Origin: Acanthosepion lycidas
Taxonomy: Eukaryota > Mollusca > Cephalopoda > Sepiida > Sepiidae
Assembly: GCA_963932145.1 (NCBI GenBank)
Contig: OZ010580.1
Location: forward strand, 31,509,267-31,573,266
Reading direction: 5' to 3'
DNA length: 64,000 nt
Shown here: positions 20,390-31,849 of the stretch, in pieces
Layout of the letters: the number at the start of each line of letters is the position of its first letter
Position numbering within the stretch: the stretch's first letter is position 1
The notes under the pieces: generated by a model
Databases searched by the model: none
The model's input: only the letters and a program-made list of their open reading frames with translations
What the model was told of the DNA's origin: nothing
Program-made: the position numbers and the translations under genes

Positions 20390-20722
20390 TACATTATTTT
20401 CATTTGGCCTAATGTCCTCATCTTTGTTGTTATTATTCCAATGATTTGGCTATTGTGTCCTCTAGCTTTCTTCAGGTGACAGTTGACCCAGGTAAACTTA
20501 TTAAATAAAGGATTCAGTTTGAAATTCCCTGAAGGTAATGTAGAATTTTGAACTGAACCCTTTATTTAATAAAGGTTTTAGTTTGAAATTCCTTGAAGCT
20601 TACTCAGATCAATAGACACCAAAGGTCCAGAGGGCACAACAACCAAAATGTTGGGATAGTAACAACAAAGATAGAAGACAATAGTCTCACTGTAAATAAT
20701 GTAAGTAATGTAAACTTCTCAT
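20390..20722. repeat. Fold-back SINE-B tail pair
   Basis: The left part reads TAATGTCCTCATCTTTGTTG and the right part ACAACAAAGATAGAAGACAA then AATAGTCTCACTGTAAATAA, so the ends are inverted copies of the SINE-B tail. Between them GAACTGAACCCTTTATTTAA and GATTCAGTTTGAAATTCC are inverted copies of the inner body. The tRNA head is missing. Both hammerhead-like cores are degraded. Confidence 0.7.
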
Positions 20723-21525
20723 CCTAGAAATTCAAACATGGTTTGAGATATTAACAATGAGATGGATCTACAGTTGTAGTTGATTGTAAAATTCTTTAAT
20801 TAATTTTTATTTCTGTTCAGTTCTTGTGACAGAAAGTTTACCTTATGTTTAAATTGATTGACAAAAATCTCTAAAACCCTTTTATTTCCAGCTCTTTTTA
20901 TCATACCATTTCACTTCTAAGAGTAGAAATGTTGGGTAAATTTTTGAAGTACAAAAAAAGAAAAATTTTATTAATGTTTTTACAAGAAATTATCTGAAAT
21001 AGAACCAAAGACATGTCTTTAGCCAGAAAAGAAATTATGTTTACAGTATTTAAATTTTTAAAAACTATATATCCAGAATTAAGCTAAAAAAAATTGCCTT
21101 CTCATTTTTTATCTATGAAACTATTGGCTAAAAGTAGAAAGTTTCTAATTTAAAGAATTTTAGTTTAATACTTTTGATATAAATCATTGACATTCCTGGT
21201 TTGCTTCTGTACTTAGAGAAACTATTGTGAAAATAATTGTTTAACAGTTGGAAGGATGTAAATAGATAGATTTAAAACTGAAGACAGGCTGGAGACAAAC
21301 TGCATCAGTTGTCTAAACAATAAAGACAACTCAATGATGGTAGGAATAAGTATCAGTTGTATCCAAATGACCAATGAAGAGTTTATTCTTTTCAACTAGT
21401 GAATCCAAAATTTCAAGCTTGGGAAATTTAGTCTCTTGGAAGAAAATATGTTTATATTAATTTAGGTTACTTGAGAATATTGTTTTCATCTGAAACCCAA
21501 GATTAAATTGTATGTGTTTGATGTA

Positions 21526-21580
<55 letters not shown>

Positions 21581-22309
21581 TTCATGCTTGAATGTGATAA
21601 GTCTTTGGGTTTTCCATCAGAAAGTGCTGTCAAACTCTACTGCATCAATGACAGTGAATGATGGGTTGATTGCTTGTGAAAACATTCATATGTGTGTCTA
21701 TTCATTTCAACTGTACAAAGTTGGACATGCTAATTGCACAGTAATATCAATTTCAATGTTGCCTATTCTAATCAGAAACAGAATTGTACAATCAGAAGTC
21801 ATGAAGTATGAATCCCAGTGTTAATATGTCATTTAGAGATTTAATTTTCAGATTGGACAATCCTACAAAAGGAAGACTATATACAGTCTATGTAATACAG
21901 TGTGGTTTTAGCTTTTGAGGAAAGTCTCTATCTTTCTGAAGGGAGATATCTTGTTGGAGAGCAGCAATGTTCTGATAGAGAATGCAGTTTTATTTAGTGA
22001 AGAATTTTATTGAGAGCAATGTCTACCTCATAGCATCAAATATATAAATGCAACAGTTAAATAAAAAACAAACAAACAACACTTATCAACAATATTAAAA
22101 ATAGGAATCATCTTTAGATACAAAAATTTAAAGGTAAGAAAAATAAAAAAAAATATATCAGAATTTTTTATAATGCAGGTATTTAAATAGATATAATAAT
22201 AATGCAGGTATATAAATAGATAAATTTCAGATCATTGTTGAATAATGAATAAGAAATTCATATGAAATAAATGTAACTTTCCAAAAATTTCATCTATTTT
22301 ATATATTGA
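20723..22309. other. AT-rich stretch with (GT)n
   Basis: A (GT)n array lies at about 21531-21579, giving a false Cys/Val-rich frame. The rest has no recognisable element. An ATAATAATGCAGGTAT.TAAATAGATA unit is duplicated in tandem at about 22173-22226. Confidence 0.5.
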
Positions 22310-23205
22310 TAGAAAATGAATTCAGTAAATATACAAAAATAGAAAAGGGTGTAAGACAAGGATGTATCTTCTCAAACCTATTCAGTGAGGAGATTCTAAA
22401 AGAACTAGAAGTCCTACCAGGATTCATTATTGACAGCCACAATATGCAGATGACACAGTGTTGATAGTAGACTTGGAAAAGAAACTACAGAACTCCAACA
22501 AAAGGTAGTGAAAGAAAGCATCAATTGTAAAAAAAAGAAAAAAAAGAATGCATGGTTGTCAGCAAAAAAGGAACAGCCCAACATGCAAATTACAAATTAG
22601 AGATACCAAAATCATACAAGTACAACAATATAAATATTTGGGAAGTGTTTTCACAGTGGATGGGAAGTGCAACACTGAATTCCAAAGATGCATTGGGATA
22701 ACAAAAGTTAAGTAATGTATTAAGAAACAGGAAAATTTTTATTAGAAACAAAGATAAGAGTTCTGAACTGTTACATAATATGTCCTTCTATATAGCAGTG
22801 AATGCAGGACAATCTTGCAGATGAAGAAAGGACTTGAAGCAACAAAATTGTGGTTCTACAGAAGGATTCTGAGAAAACCATGAACAGAAAATTTGAGTAA
22901 TAATGATTTTTTAGAGAAAATCGAGGCAAAAAGAACACTTATACAAAGAATCAAAAAGAAATTGCTGAAATTTCCAGGTTATATAATGAGGAAAGAGGGC
23001 TTGGAAAATTTGATATACATTGGATAGATTGAAGGAAAGAGGGAAATGCATAACCTACCAAGCTCATAAATGGATGGCAGAACAGGGTTTAGGAGTGATA
23101 AAAAGGACAAAATTTATTAAGACCTACAAAGGACAGGAAAATGTGGAGACCCTTGGTTGCCAAAATCATGAAGAAGTATGTAAAATTGCTTACAACTACT
23201 TTTAA
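22310..23205 (+). pseudogene. LINE R (RTE-like) ORF2, 3' third, dead
   Basis: Decayed reverse transcriptase of a non-LTR retrotransposon. In shifting frames one reads GVRQGCIFSNLFSEEILKEL, then PGFIIDSHN, an ADDTVLIVD motif damaged just before by a lost codon, TKIIQVQQYKYLGS, CNTEFQR, CYII-type segments, WFYRRIL, a TKRTLI segment, then EEGLENLIYIGWI and WMAEQGLG near the end. This is the palm-domain catalytic region followed by the connection zone to the C-terminus. Frameshifts and stops are frequent, and the first catalytic Asp region is upstream and absent. Confidence 0.75.
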
Positions 23206-23675
23206 AACAAAAAAGACTTAATACAGAACAAAGTAACAAGCTAAAACTTTAAGGAGGAATTTAATCTATTACCTGTAATAAATTCCACAAGCAATACATA
23301 GGAGAAATTTCAAGGAATTTAAATAAAAGATTATATGAATATAAAAGGTATCTGTTACAAAACAACACACTCAGTGTATTAGTTACTCATCACAATGAGT
23401 CTGACCATAATTTTTATTTAAAAGATGCTACTCCAAATAAAAGAGAAAACAGTTTACTAAGACTAAAATGTATAGAAAGTGCTTTAATTGCTAGGTCATT
23501 GACAGTAAATTTATGTCCAGGTTCTTACAACATTTCACCTTTCTTGGCAGATATTCTATTATTACAATGTGTGACATTTAATATGCAAAATGATAAAAAC
23601 AAAAAAGAACTAAATGAAATCGGCTAGACTATACACTGAAAACATACATTTAAAAAAATTCTCAGCATTCCCTCC

Positions 23676-23680
<5 letters not shown>
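23206..23680. other. AT-rich stretch, no feature recognised
   Basis: No frame or family seen. Confidence 0.45.
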
Positions 23681-23735
<55 letters not shown>

Positions 23736-23741
23736 TAGAGA
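23680..23741. repeat. (TA)n(GA)n compound microsatellite
   Basis: A TA array of about 35 bases passes into GA repeats of about 25 bases. Confidence 0.95.
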
Positions 23742-24099
23742 TGGATAGAGAGAGGCTGTGAGCACATAAATAACTCCTCTAAAAACTTGCCTCACTTCTG
23801 CATATATGATAAAAGATTTTTGTATTATTTGAATTTATCCTATCCTTATGCTCTCACATGTAACTCTTCAAGCCTGCTGCTAACCTGTATACTTTGTCAC
23901 AGAACAGACATAAATTTCCTGTAAATCATTGTGGATGTCTTTCAATGTAGTCTACTTAGTATTGCTTACCATCATGAGAAGTCTTGCTTTTGAAGATTCT
24001 TCTACAATGTATGCTCAGGTTGAAAATGTTCAGGGGATTGAAACAATTTATAAGCATCTGTTTCAAGACTATATGATCATTGAAAGCCTTATAACCATT

Positions 24100-24790
24100 G
24101 TTTACCATTTTCTTCCACACATTGATTTTCTGCTAATGTTACCTAGCCTTCAGCATCAATACCAAGAGTTTTAAGATCATTTTGAACAACTTCATTAACA
24201 TATGTTTTGGTTTGTGTTTTTGAACATTTACCACGTGGTAACTCACAGTAAAATAACTGCTTAAGTAATGTGCCATCTTCCATTATAATAAGGTGCTTCT
24301 CTCATCACATTTGTTCATAGAACTAGGTGTATTGGCCCATTGAAGAACAATAGTGTTAGGTGTGCTGTCACATGGTACACAAGATTCTCCTAAAATGCTT
24401 CTGATGTAATTTTTCCAAAGGCAGTATGCAGTCCAAGTCGCAAAGAAGAACAAAAGAATGGATAACACATTTCATACACATTGAATTTGGGGCAGATGGT
24501 TATGTTTCTATCTGACTAGAACTGCTGTATTAGCATTTTTTGGTCCTTAAGTTTATTTTAGAATTGAGAGAACCATTCCTGGAAAGTGTGTTGCCAAAGT
24601 AGACAAATATATCTAAATTTGTGCCTTGAACAAAGACATTCAGTTCAATATAGGAGCAATTTGTAGGCAGTGTATACATAAATTTGATTTTTATGAGATT
24701 GATGGTAAACCTGATAGCAGAGCATGCCCCAGATTTTGTTTGTTTTCTACAGCTTATCAACCCTTTGCAGGTTATTTAAAGCCAGGAAAT
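24100..24790 (-). pseudogene. LINE V (RTE-like) ORF2 C-terminal region, fragment
   Basis: Minus-strand frames give RFTINLIKIKFMYTLPTN, LNVFVQGTNLDIFVYFGN, TLSRNGSLNSKI, then HQKHFRRIL, MEDGTLLKQLFYCEL and LKTLGIDAEG. This is the post-palm region of an RTE-like LINE reverse transcriptase, including the strongly conserved YLGSTLSRDGS-type segment and the ORF2 end. Stops and shifts break it. A second fragment containing the YADD-like motif lies just downstream on the window at 25.0-25.26 kb. Confidence 0.7.
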
Positions 24791-24847
24791 AGTTTTAGAT
24801 TGTAAGGAATCTTTTTCAAGATACTAATGGTTTAGTGATACAAGTTT

Positions 24848-24966
24848 TACTAATTAACCCACAACTGATTGATAGCTTTCCCAAGGGTATTTGCATGCAA
24901 GTAAATATAATGAACCCAAGGGGAAGTAGAACTTGGCTCTCCGATAAACAATTTTGAGCTATTATC
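24848..24966 (-). repeat. tRNA-derived SINE-A, copy 4 (partial)
   Basis: AAGGGTATTTGCATGCAAGT, AACCCAAGGGGAAG and AACTTGGCTCT are the reverse of the SINE-A region around its B box and the CAAATACCC body motif. It lies between two LINE V fragments. Confidence 0.5.
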
Positions 24967-24999
24967 TATTACATCATCCAAACTTACAGCATCTGGTAT

Positions 25000-25262
25000 T
25001 CCCAAATGGTTACCCATCTAGATACTGCCCAGGCTCAACATCACTTAACTTCAGTGATTGTACAGGAACTGGTGTTTCAACATGATGTGATTGTAAGCCC
25101 AGCATGCTCCAGAGAAAAAATACATAATTGCTTGCATGTCTTCCTCAGTAAAAGTAACAAGGATTGTATTGTCAGCATAGAGAAGCTCAGAAACATTTTA
25201 TTACAAGCAGCTATGATAAATGATAGGAGGAAATGCTGAAAAATTCTCAGCCTGACCAAGAA
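25000..25262 (-). pseudogene. LINE V reverse transcriptase palm fragment
   Basis: One minus-strand frame reads ELLYADNTILVTFTEEDMQA and then FFSGACWAY: the YADD catalytic box with the last Asp changed to Asn, followed by the next conserved helix. It belongs to the same LINE type as 24.1-24.8 kb, and the SGAC segment occurs in both pieces, so they are overlapping fragments of two copies or of a duplicated one. Confidence 0.6.
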
Positions 25263-25315
25263 GACTTTATGTTTTGTCATTTGGTCAGATTTTCAAAAGT
25301 AGGTCAGTGTTTCAG
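25236..25315. repeat. Dispersed repeat D, copy 6
   Basis: AAAATTCTCAGCCTGACCAA (reversed D motif) is followed by GTTTTGTCATTTGGTCAGAT and AAAGTAGGTCAGTG (forward D motif), so two halves of the family lie head to head. Confidence 0.55.
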
Positions 25316-25603
25316 TTAGTGTCCTCAGTCTTCATCATATGCTTGTCCATCTGGATAAGCTTCAGAAAATTTTGAACTGAACACTTTATTTAATCTAGTT
25401 GGGGAGTTAGTTTGTTCTCATTCTATTGGCCATGTCTAGAGATATATAATTTAGTTCTTTATTTAGAACTGGTCAGTTATACATACTGCTCAGTAACAAT
25501 TACTATGTCACTAAATCCATGAACCAACACTAATCCACTAGGTTATTGCCTATTATAAGAACTAGATGAAATCACTCTAGACATGGTCAGCAGAATTTAT
25601 GAG

Positions 25604-25772
25604 TTAAAGTGCTTGATATCAAAGATAGAGCATAAGTAAATATAAAAGTCGTCACTCACTAGCGACAGTGTGTTTCATGCTGAAATGTAATCGTCAGACT
25701 ATGACAATTGCACTGAAGCATGAAACAGACTGTTGCCACTGAGTGTTGACGTCAATAGCCACTTATATACAC
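25604..25772. repeat. Palindromic repeat H, copy 2 (diverged)
   Basis: AAAGTGCTTGATATCAAAGA, GCGACAGTGTGTTTCATGCT and then the inverted GCATGAAACAGACTGTTGCC and GAGTGTTGACGTCAATAGCC. The arms are still complementary over much of their length but have diverged, unlike the perfect copy at 5.3 kb. GAAACAGACTGTT is retained. A (GT)n array follows at 25774-25792. Confidence 0.8.
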
Positions 25773-25854
25773 GTGTGTGTGTGTGTGTGTGTGCTTGTTT
25801 CATTGAAAGTAATGGACAAGGAAAATTTTATGAATTTTTATTGTTTTTCTCTGA

Positions 25855-26052
25855 AGAATCAGAGAGCTGAGTTCGAATTCCAGTCAGATCCATTACATTC
25901 ACTTATGTGTCTTGGGAAAGATATGAATCTTCTTCTTCTTCCCCCAATTATATGTAAATAGCAGGACACAGTAGGTTCTATAGCCTTGGGTGGCAACCAG
26001 TTTAGGAGAAAGTAACTCGGAATTCAATACTCTATGTAGCCCTAGCATAGTA
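25855..26052 (+). repeat. tRNA-derived SINE-A, copy 5
   Basis: B box GAGTTCGAATTCCAGTC (a good match), CTTGGGAAAGATATGAATC, TTCTTCCCCCAATTATATG, then CAGGACACAGTAGGTTCTAT, GCCTTGGGTGGCAACCAG and CTCGGAATTCAA. The 5' A-box part is lost, so it is 5'-truncated. Confidence 0.75.
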
Positions 26053-26074
26053 TATACTATACAGCCTAAGAAAG

Positions 26075-26890
26075 GATTATTTGCATTGGCTTTCATTGCT
26101 TTCATTCAAATTCCAGATCATAATTTCTGTTTTGGAAAGGTTTATTTTGTCCTATTTCTTGGAACACTTGTTAGAAAATGTTGATTTTCTGTTCAAGATC
26201 ATTCTTATCCCAACTATGAATGCGTATGCTGTCAGCATAGCCGATTTTGTCATCAGTACATTGGTCTTGGGAGGGAAAGCAGGATCATTGGCATCTATTG
26301 GTAGATTCAATTTGGATGTGGCATAGAATGTTTAAGCAATCAGAGCCTATCTGTTCCCATCTATGTGCAGGGTAGTGTCTAGGAAAAGATTAAATAGACT
26401 GGGGCTCTAATTTCCACTTTGTCATACTCCTGATGAAGTTTGAAATGTTTCTGCATTGGGGTCATCACCAGACATGTAAGATTTTGTAGACTGATACAGT
26501 TCCTCTATTAGATCAATGCATTTAATAGATTCAGAGCTTAGAAGGTAGTTTGTAATGGTCGAGAAGAGGAAGTATCTATTGATGTAGTCATATGCTACTG
26601 TGAGGTTGACATAGCAGATATACAATTTCCTATTGTAGAGGTAAGCAATTCCCTGGAGTTCCTTGATGACATATATGTTAATATTTCATCCCTTATCAGA
26701 GCAAAAACCAAACTTGGTCATAAGCTGAATTTTATGAAAGAATGAGAGCCTAATTAATGCAATGTTTATTAATATTTTCACCATGATGACTTCAATTGAG
26801 ATACCTCTGTATATGTGAGGGTCTTGAGTGCTACCCTTTGTTTCATAATGTATTAATGCATGATAAACACCATTCTTGGGCAATGTATTT
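26075..26890 (-). pseudogene. LINE W reverse transcriptase, dead
   Basis: Minus-strand frames give YRGISIEVIMVKILINIALI, FGFCSDKG, VNLTVAYDYINRYFLFSTI, GDDPNAETFQTSSGVRQG, NYSPSLFNLFL, and further on IGYADS and DLEQKINIFQQVF-like pieces. These are motifs of a non-LTR reverse transcriptase palm: the first catalytic Asp is changed to Asn in VNLTVAYD, and the YADD box is broken. The sequence differs from LINE R and LINE V. Confidence 0.65.
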
Positions 26891-28650
26891 CTGATTTCTG
26901 ACCTCTTTCATAAAATTGAGAAATTGTTATTGAATTTGAGAAAAAAGTAATATATTTTCAAAAGTTCAGCCGCCTGAATGTCATAGGATGTTTTATTATT
27001 CCTTCATTTTGTAATAGTGTAGATTGTATGTAACATTTATTTTTATCCATGAACAAGTCATAAGCTGGAATATAAGAATGTCCAAAGTAAATACTTTATA
27101 AATATTCCTGATGTTATTTCTTATTAATATATTAAGGTGATGCAAATTTTCAAAATTTGGGCCCAAATCTTTTGTTAAATAAATTCATAGCACCTTAAGA
27201 TATTAAAATCTTAAAATGTTTTCCCTGGCTTTTTATGACCATACACCATCTTTTACATCAAAGAACAATTTCAGTTTTTATTCCATGAATTATTTAAGGA
27301 ATTTTTCAATACTTCTAATTTGCTGGAAGTGCTGGCCCTGCCCCTGCAAATGAGTGTTATATCGAATGAAATAAATGATCTTCTGAAGATTGTATCTTTC
27401 AAGAATATGTTACCTGCAGAATAACTTTCCATCATAATTCTATAATTCTTTGCTGTTTTGTATCTGTAATATGATGATGGATATTGTAATGCAATAAAAT
27501 CAAGAATCATTTTCTATGCTCAGAAAAAAAAAATTCTCTTCCAATGCATCATCCAGATGAACCAACTGTTTATGAAAGTGTTATAAAACACATGTATGGT
27601 AGCAAAATTTCTCATAAATTACCGACATAGGAAAGCAATCTTGCCTGAAAACCATACCACTGGTTGATCCATACCATATGAATGAAATATGGCAGACAGA
27701 ACTATTTGGGAGCTGTTGATGGTTGTGTTAGTTCAAAGTCACAAGACATCAGTTTGAGGATACTGTCCTTTTTCAGACTATTGATCATAAACGGTAACTA
27801 AGTATAGCTGCAGTATAAACCACAGGTGCTGAACACCACAAGTGCTTGAGCAGGAATCTGCAATGGGGATTGGCTAGCCACCCTATGCAGACAGGCATAC
27901 TCGGATATGGAGACCAGTCATTATATCGTAGCATGAGAGAATGAACGAAACAACAAGTACAGCTGGTGAGGTGAAAAGAAAAGAAGAGAAGAATTTTCAA
28001 CATAAAATTCTTTGGATTGCTGATACAAGATGGAATTTCTCTTTGTGTGCAAGGGAAGCAACTTGGAGGAAATGAAGAATCAGTAGGGTTTAGAGTTGAT
28101 GCATGTGCTGGGTCAGTTGACTGAGCTCATTGATGTTGTTGTTGGCAGCTTGTTCATTTGCCATGACTGCCTTACAGTGTTGTGAGTAGCATTCTTAAAA
28201 GCAGGTGGGATGATTATGACTCATTGTTTTTTGTCATGTTTTTGCTTTAGTGGCAATGTTCATGATTGGCTCCTTTTACGTGGTATTTAAAATATTTTTT
28301 GAGGAGAGTTGTTTTTTTGAATCTGATGTGATGCTCAGAACCCCAACACAGAGGGTGACATTTTTTATTTTTGGGTTTTCCTTTCTTAGTATTCACATTC
28401 AGATGACAGTTTTTGATTGAGAGGGAATCAGAAAGAAATCTAGTTTGAAGCAGTGTACCAATAGCATTTGAACAGTAACATTTTCTCCATATTCCAGTAA
28501 TTTTGAATATGGAAAGGAAATTTTCCCCTTTATAGATTTCTGTCTAAATTGTGTACTGAATGCCACCCTGGATCTAGCCATGATTTCTTTCATTTCTTTC
28601 TAAAGAGGCTATGCATTATATAGGATTGCTTGAATATTATATAAACTAAT
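26891..28650. other. No feature confidently recognised
   Basis: AT-rich, with frames too short to judge. A less AT-rich patch at about 27780-28010 holds ATGGGGATTGGCTAGCCACC and TATGGAGACCAGTCATTA; it looks repeat-derived but I cannot assign it. Confidence 0.4.
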
Positions 28651-28654
28651 AAAA

Positions 28655-28760
28655 AGGAAATTGTAATGTTTTGTCATTTGGTCAGATCTGGGGAAAAAGG
28701 TCAAGCTGAGAACTTTTTAGTACCCACCTCCTATTATAGATCCATATAGGAAGCATAAAA
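28655..28760 (+). repeat. Dispersed repeat D, copy 7
   Basis: GTTTTGTCATTTGGTCAGAT, GGTCAAGCTGAGAACTTTTT, GTACCCACCTCC and TATAGATCCATA. The spacing between motifs is the same as in copies 1 and 2. Confidence 0.65.
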
Positions 28761-29279
28761 AACAAGTCTGCAAGTGGTAGTTAAAGATACATACAGATGG
28801 AATCATTATCTGCTCTTATAACTGTTATGATTAGAGAAGTAATATTTCAGTTTTCTTCTTTGCCTAATGATTAGAGTAGAGTGAGTGGCCAATGGTTAAA
28901 TGTAAATAAATGGCAGAACTGCCCAACAAACAAAATTGACAAAGTTTGCAATAAACAAGAAAAAGAAAAGAACAGAGCAAAAATAATATAAAGCAAACAA
29001 TATATGCAAGGCAAATTAACAGTAATAAGTGTGGGATGATCCATTTCTGCTATTAATGGATCTGTCCTGAACATATATAGTCAGGACAACTCTGCTACTA
29101 TGCAGAGTTTGTTAAACTTCATTGGAGTCAGGCAGATTGCTGTCTGTCTCTGGCAATGGCTTTGGCTTGTTACTGCCATGACCTCTGTCTTCGGGCAGAT
29201 GGAGGCTAAGTCAGGTTTGGTTTGGTTTGTTTTGTTTTTCGGCATATCAATCTCAATGGGTTATTTAATGCTGGTAATA

Positions 29280-29510
29280 TTTTTTTCCAAAAAAGTATAG
29301 CTGGAAATATTTTATTTTCAAAAATGTATTGGTGGTAATTTTTTTTTCTTCCAAAAATCTATTGCTGGTAATATTTTTTTCAAAAAAAGTATAGCTGTAA
29401 ATATTTTATTTTCAAAAATGTATTGGTGGTAATTTTTTTTTTCTCAAAAAATGTATTGCTAAAATTATTTTTTACAAAAAAGTATTTCTGGTATTAAAAC
29501 TTATTTTTAC
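29280..29510. repeat. Minisatellite of about 32 bp, period about 94 at higher order
   Basis: Units of the type CAAAAAAGTATAGCTGGAAAT, AAAATGTATTGGTGGTAATT and AAAAATCTATTGCTGGTAAT alternate. The GTATAGCTG variant returns after about 94 bases, indicating amplification of a three-unit block. It precedes repeat E inside the left LTR. Confidence 0.75.
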
Positions 29511-29514
29511 ACTT

Positions 29515-29715
29515 TCATAGTGTTTTGACCCCAGTTTAGGGGTTAACTATTTGCCCATAGCTGGGACCCTAACAGGTGTTACCACCCCGGGTCAGAGTGA
29601 ACCTGTGAACACCAGCAATTAAGAGGTGGTTCCATGCTCCTCAAAACCTCTTGATCAGAGGCCTTGCTGTCGGGTGTAGTTTATTGTCTTACCCAGGATG
29701 CGGATGTAGTTTATT
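29515..29715 (+). repeat. Dispersed repeat E, copy 2
   Basis: TTTTGACCCCAGTTTAGGGG, GGGACCCTAACAG, ATGCTCCTCAAAACCTC and GGTGTAGTTTATTGTC, in the same order as copy 1 at 20.1-20.35 kb. It lies within the sequence that splits the LTR. Confidence 0.7.
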
Positions 29716-29978
29716 GTAGACTTAGCTGAGAAAAACAGACAAGAATTGTACCCAATCCTGTGCTTGCAGGAGCTGATAAATTTTGACTATTGGCCCAAGT
29801 GGACATGCTCGGGTTCCCCACAGTAATATCGACCTTGTGTCATATTTCATCTCAGTGTGTGTGTGTGGAGGGGTGCTAGGTAAATACCGAGTTCATTAAA
29901 GCTTACTGTTAAGCAAATTCACATTGTCTCAAACAATTCTACTACAATTTAATGAATCCTCGTTATTAACCATTTCGA

Positions 29979-30590
29979 TAATGGCTAATTTAATCTGTTC
30001 AGAGAAACTTACTATTATTACCAATGGATCTGATGCTGAACTGGAATATTAGCATTGTAGAATAACTTTCATAAACTTTTTGAGTATTTACTGTGACCAA
30101 AGTTCTGATAAGCAGTACTATCTTACCAAATATGTCTCAGCACAAGTTTACGAGTATTTCGTGGATGCATCTTCCTACAAAGGAGCTTTAACAATACAGG
30201 ACAGGATCTACATAAAAAAGAAAAATGAAATGTTCCCTAGACACTTACTGGCTACAAGGCATCAAAATTGCCCTCAAATTCCATTGATGGATTATATCAA
30301 GCCTTAATAAAACTAAGTAAAGACTGTTCATTTTCTTTGGTATCAGCAGAACAATATTGAGCTGAATTAATGTGAGATGCCATCATATACAGTCCATGGA
30401 TATCTGACAAAAATATATTCAAAAACAGCACCTTAACATTACAGCAGAACAAAATGCTAAAAATTATGATACAGTTGCAGTAACATCAGAGACCTCTCCA
30501 CCTATTTTGGCCCCTCCCTCATCATATGAAACACTAAGATCTTCAAAAATATCAGCTTTAACTAAACACGTTTTTTTTCCTGTGTAGCTA
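29979..30590 (+). pseudogene. gag remnant of the LTR element
   Basis: The structural gag protein of a Ty3/gypsy-type element packages its RNA. A frame over about 30080-30304 reads QYYLTKYVSAQVYEYFVDAS, then YKGALTIQDRIYIKKKNEMF and RHLLATRHQ, a recognisable gag capsid segment; the expected next residues (DEFLQAL type) are shifted out of frame. Further on KDCSF and LTLQQ fragments remain. There is a stop about 24 codons after the likely start near 29979. No zinc knuckle is seen. Confidence 0.65.
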
Positions 30591-30599
30591 GTGAATTGC

Positions 30600-31111
30600 A
30601 AGGTCATTATGCCCAACTAGAAGGGGCAAATGGCTCTCAAAACCAGGAGTGATATTACTAAAAAGATGCACACAACTGAATAAGAGTGAACCACTGGTGG
30701 ATCAAGTGGAGCTTCTAGAAGCCAGCCTCCAGTATGTGCATGTCCATTACCCTGATGGATGGGGAGACGATGTCTCACTAAGAGACTTGTCTCCACTAGA
30801 TGATTTGGGACCTGCAAGCCTAAGCCTTTGAAGAAACTGAATCATGGTCTTCTTTTGAAGATTATGAGAAACCCTTGAGCTCTAGTCCCTTGAGTGGTGA
30901 TGAAAAGGTTTCACAGAAGAGAGCACCCCCATCTACCAATACTTCAGAGGATGAGCAAGCAACTCATAGAAGATTACAGAAACACAGCAGGATTAAATCC
31001 AGTTCTCACGAGAAAGAGAAAAAACCTCATCATGCTCCTGGCAATCTGCGATGACCGCACAGACATCAAAGGATGCCTGTATTCCCTTTGTAAGAATAAG
31101 GAAGGGGAGAA
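30600..31111 (+). pseudogene. pol C-terminal tail of the LTR element
   Basis: A frame at 30649-30831 reads LVDQVELLEASLQYVHVHYP, then DDVSLRDLSPL, which resembles the extreme C-terminus of gypsy-type integrases (the VSLRDLAP pattern). The following frame to about 31100 is rich in Lys, Arg and Ser. Everything between gag and this tail has been deleted, so the copy could move only in trans. Confidence 0.5.
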
Positions 31112-31244
31112 TGTGGTATGATCCATTTCCACAATTAATGGATCTGTCCTGAACATATATAGTCAGGAGAACTCTACTGCTATGCAGAGTTCACTAAAGC
31201 TTTCTGTTAAGTAAATTTGCATTGTTTCAAACAATTCTACTACA
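31112..31244 (+). repeat. Right (3') LTR, 133 bp
   Basis: It starts TGTGGTATGATCCATTTCCA and ends CAATTCTACTACA. An LTR of 133 bp is very short for this class. It contains ATATATAGTCAGGA, a possible promoter-like stretch, and is directly preceded by the purine tract. Confidence 0.85.
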
Positions 31245-31611
31245 ATAAGGCAAAGCAAATGCAGTACGGCAAAAATTTCCCAAACTAAGAAATGGGGTTG
31301 ATACACAAGAGCAAATCTGGATGAATGAATTCAGGCTTCTGACAAAGCAAGATAGACTGGGGCTAAGTTAGATGACACTGACAAGTGGCCAATCTTATTG
31401 GCTAGGAAGAAATTCCAGCATGCATTTGTGTGCTTCTGTCTATAAATTGTGGAGGGAAAAATATGTTGCAAACATTCCCATTGGGATTGCAACCAACATT
31501 TTTTAAACTGTGATTAGCATTAATCTTACATTACACATGAGTTTATATTTTACCAAGAACTTCATGAATCAGACTTTGTTTAATAAATATCTGTTTTCAT
31601 CCTCATGTGCA

Positions 31612-31830
31612 TTGTAGTGTAATAGATATCAGCTGAGAGTGAGAACTCGGAGAGCTGAGTTCAAATTCTAGTTCGTTAGATTTATTTATGCACAAATACC
31701 CTTGGGAAAGATATGAATCCATCTCTTCTTGTCCCAGCTATAGGTTGAATAGCAGGACAGACTGGGTTCTTTCGCCTTGGTTGGCACCTAGTCTAGCACA
31801 GAAAAAAACCTACTGCAAGAAAAAGATCTG
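31612..31830 (+). repeat. tRNA-derived SINE-A, copy 6
   Basis: A box TGTAGTGTAATAGATATCAG, B box GAGTTCAAATTCTAGTTC, then AAATACCCTTGGGAAAGATA, ATCCATCTCTTCTTGTCCC, and GGTTCTTTCGCCTTGGTTGG. Head and body are nearly complete. Confidence 0.8.
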
Positions 31831-31849
31831 CTTCATCAGTCATGTTTAA

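Larger units (their letters stand above)
29031..29951 (+). repeat. Left (5') LTR, split by an insertion
   Basis: The first 77 or so bases (to GCAGAG at about 29107) and the last 58 (TTCATTAAAGCTTACTGTTA to CTACTACA) correspond to the 133-bp right LTR. The 785 bases between them are absent from the right LTR and contain repeat E and a tandem array. The junction falls in the shared GAGTT sequence. Confidence 0.75.
29026..31249 (+). mobile_element. LTR retrotransposon, internally deleted, Ty3/gypsy-like
   Basis: The element spans about 29031-31244 and is flanked by a 5-bp duplicate ATAAG (about 29026-29030 and 31245-31249), showing one insertion event. Both LTRs begin TGTGG(G/T)ATGATCCATTTC and end CAAACAATTCTACTACA. 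Between them lie part of gag and a short piece from the pol C-terminus; protease, reverse transcriptase, RNase H and most of integrase are deleted. A polypurine tract, GGAAGGGGAGAA, sits directly before the right LTR. Confidence 0.85.
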
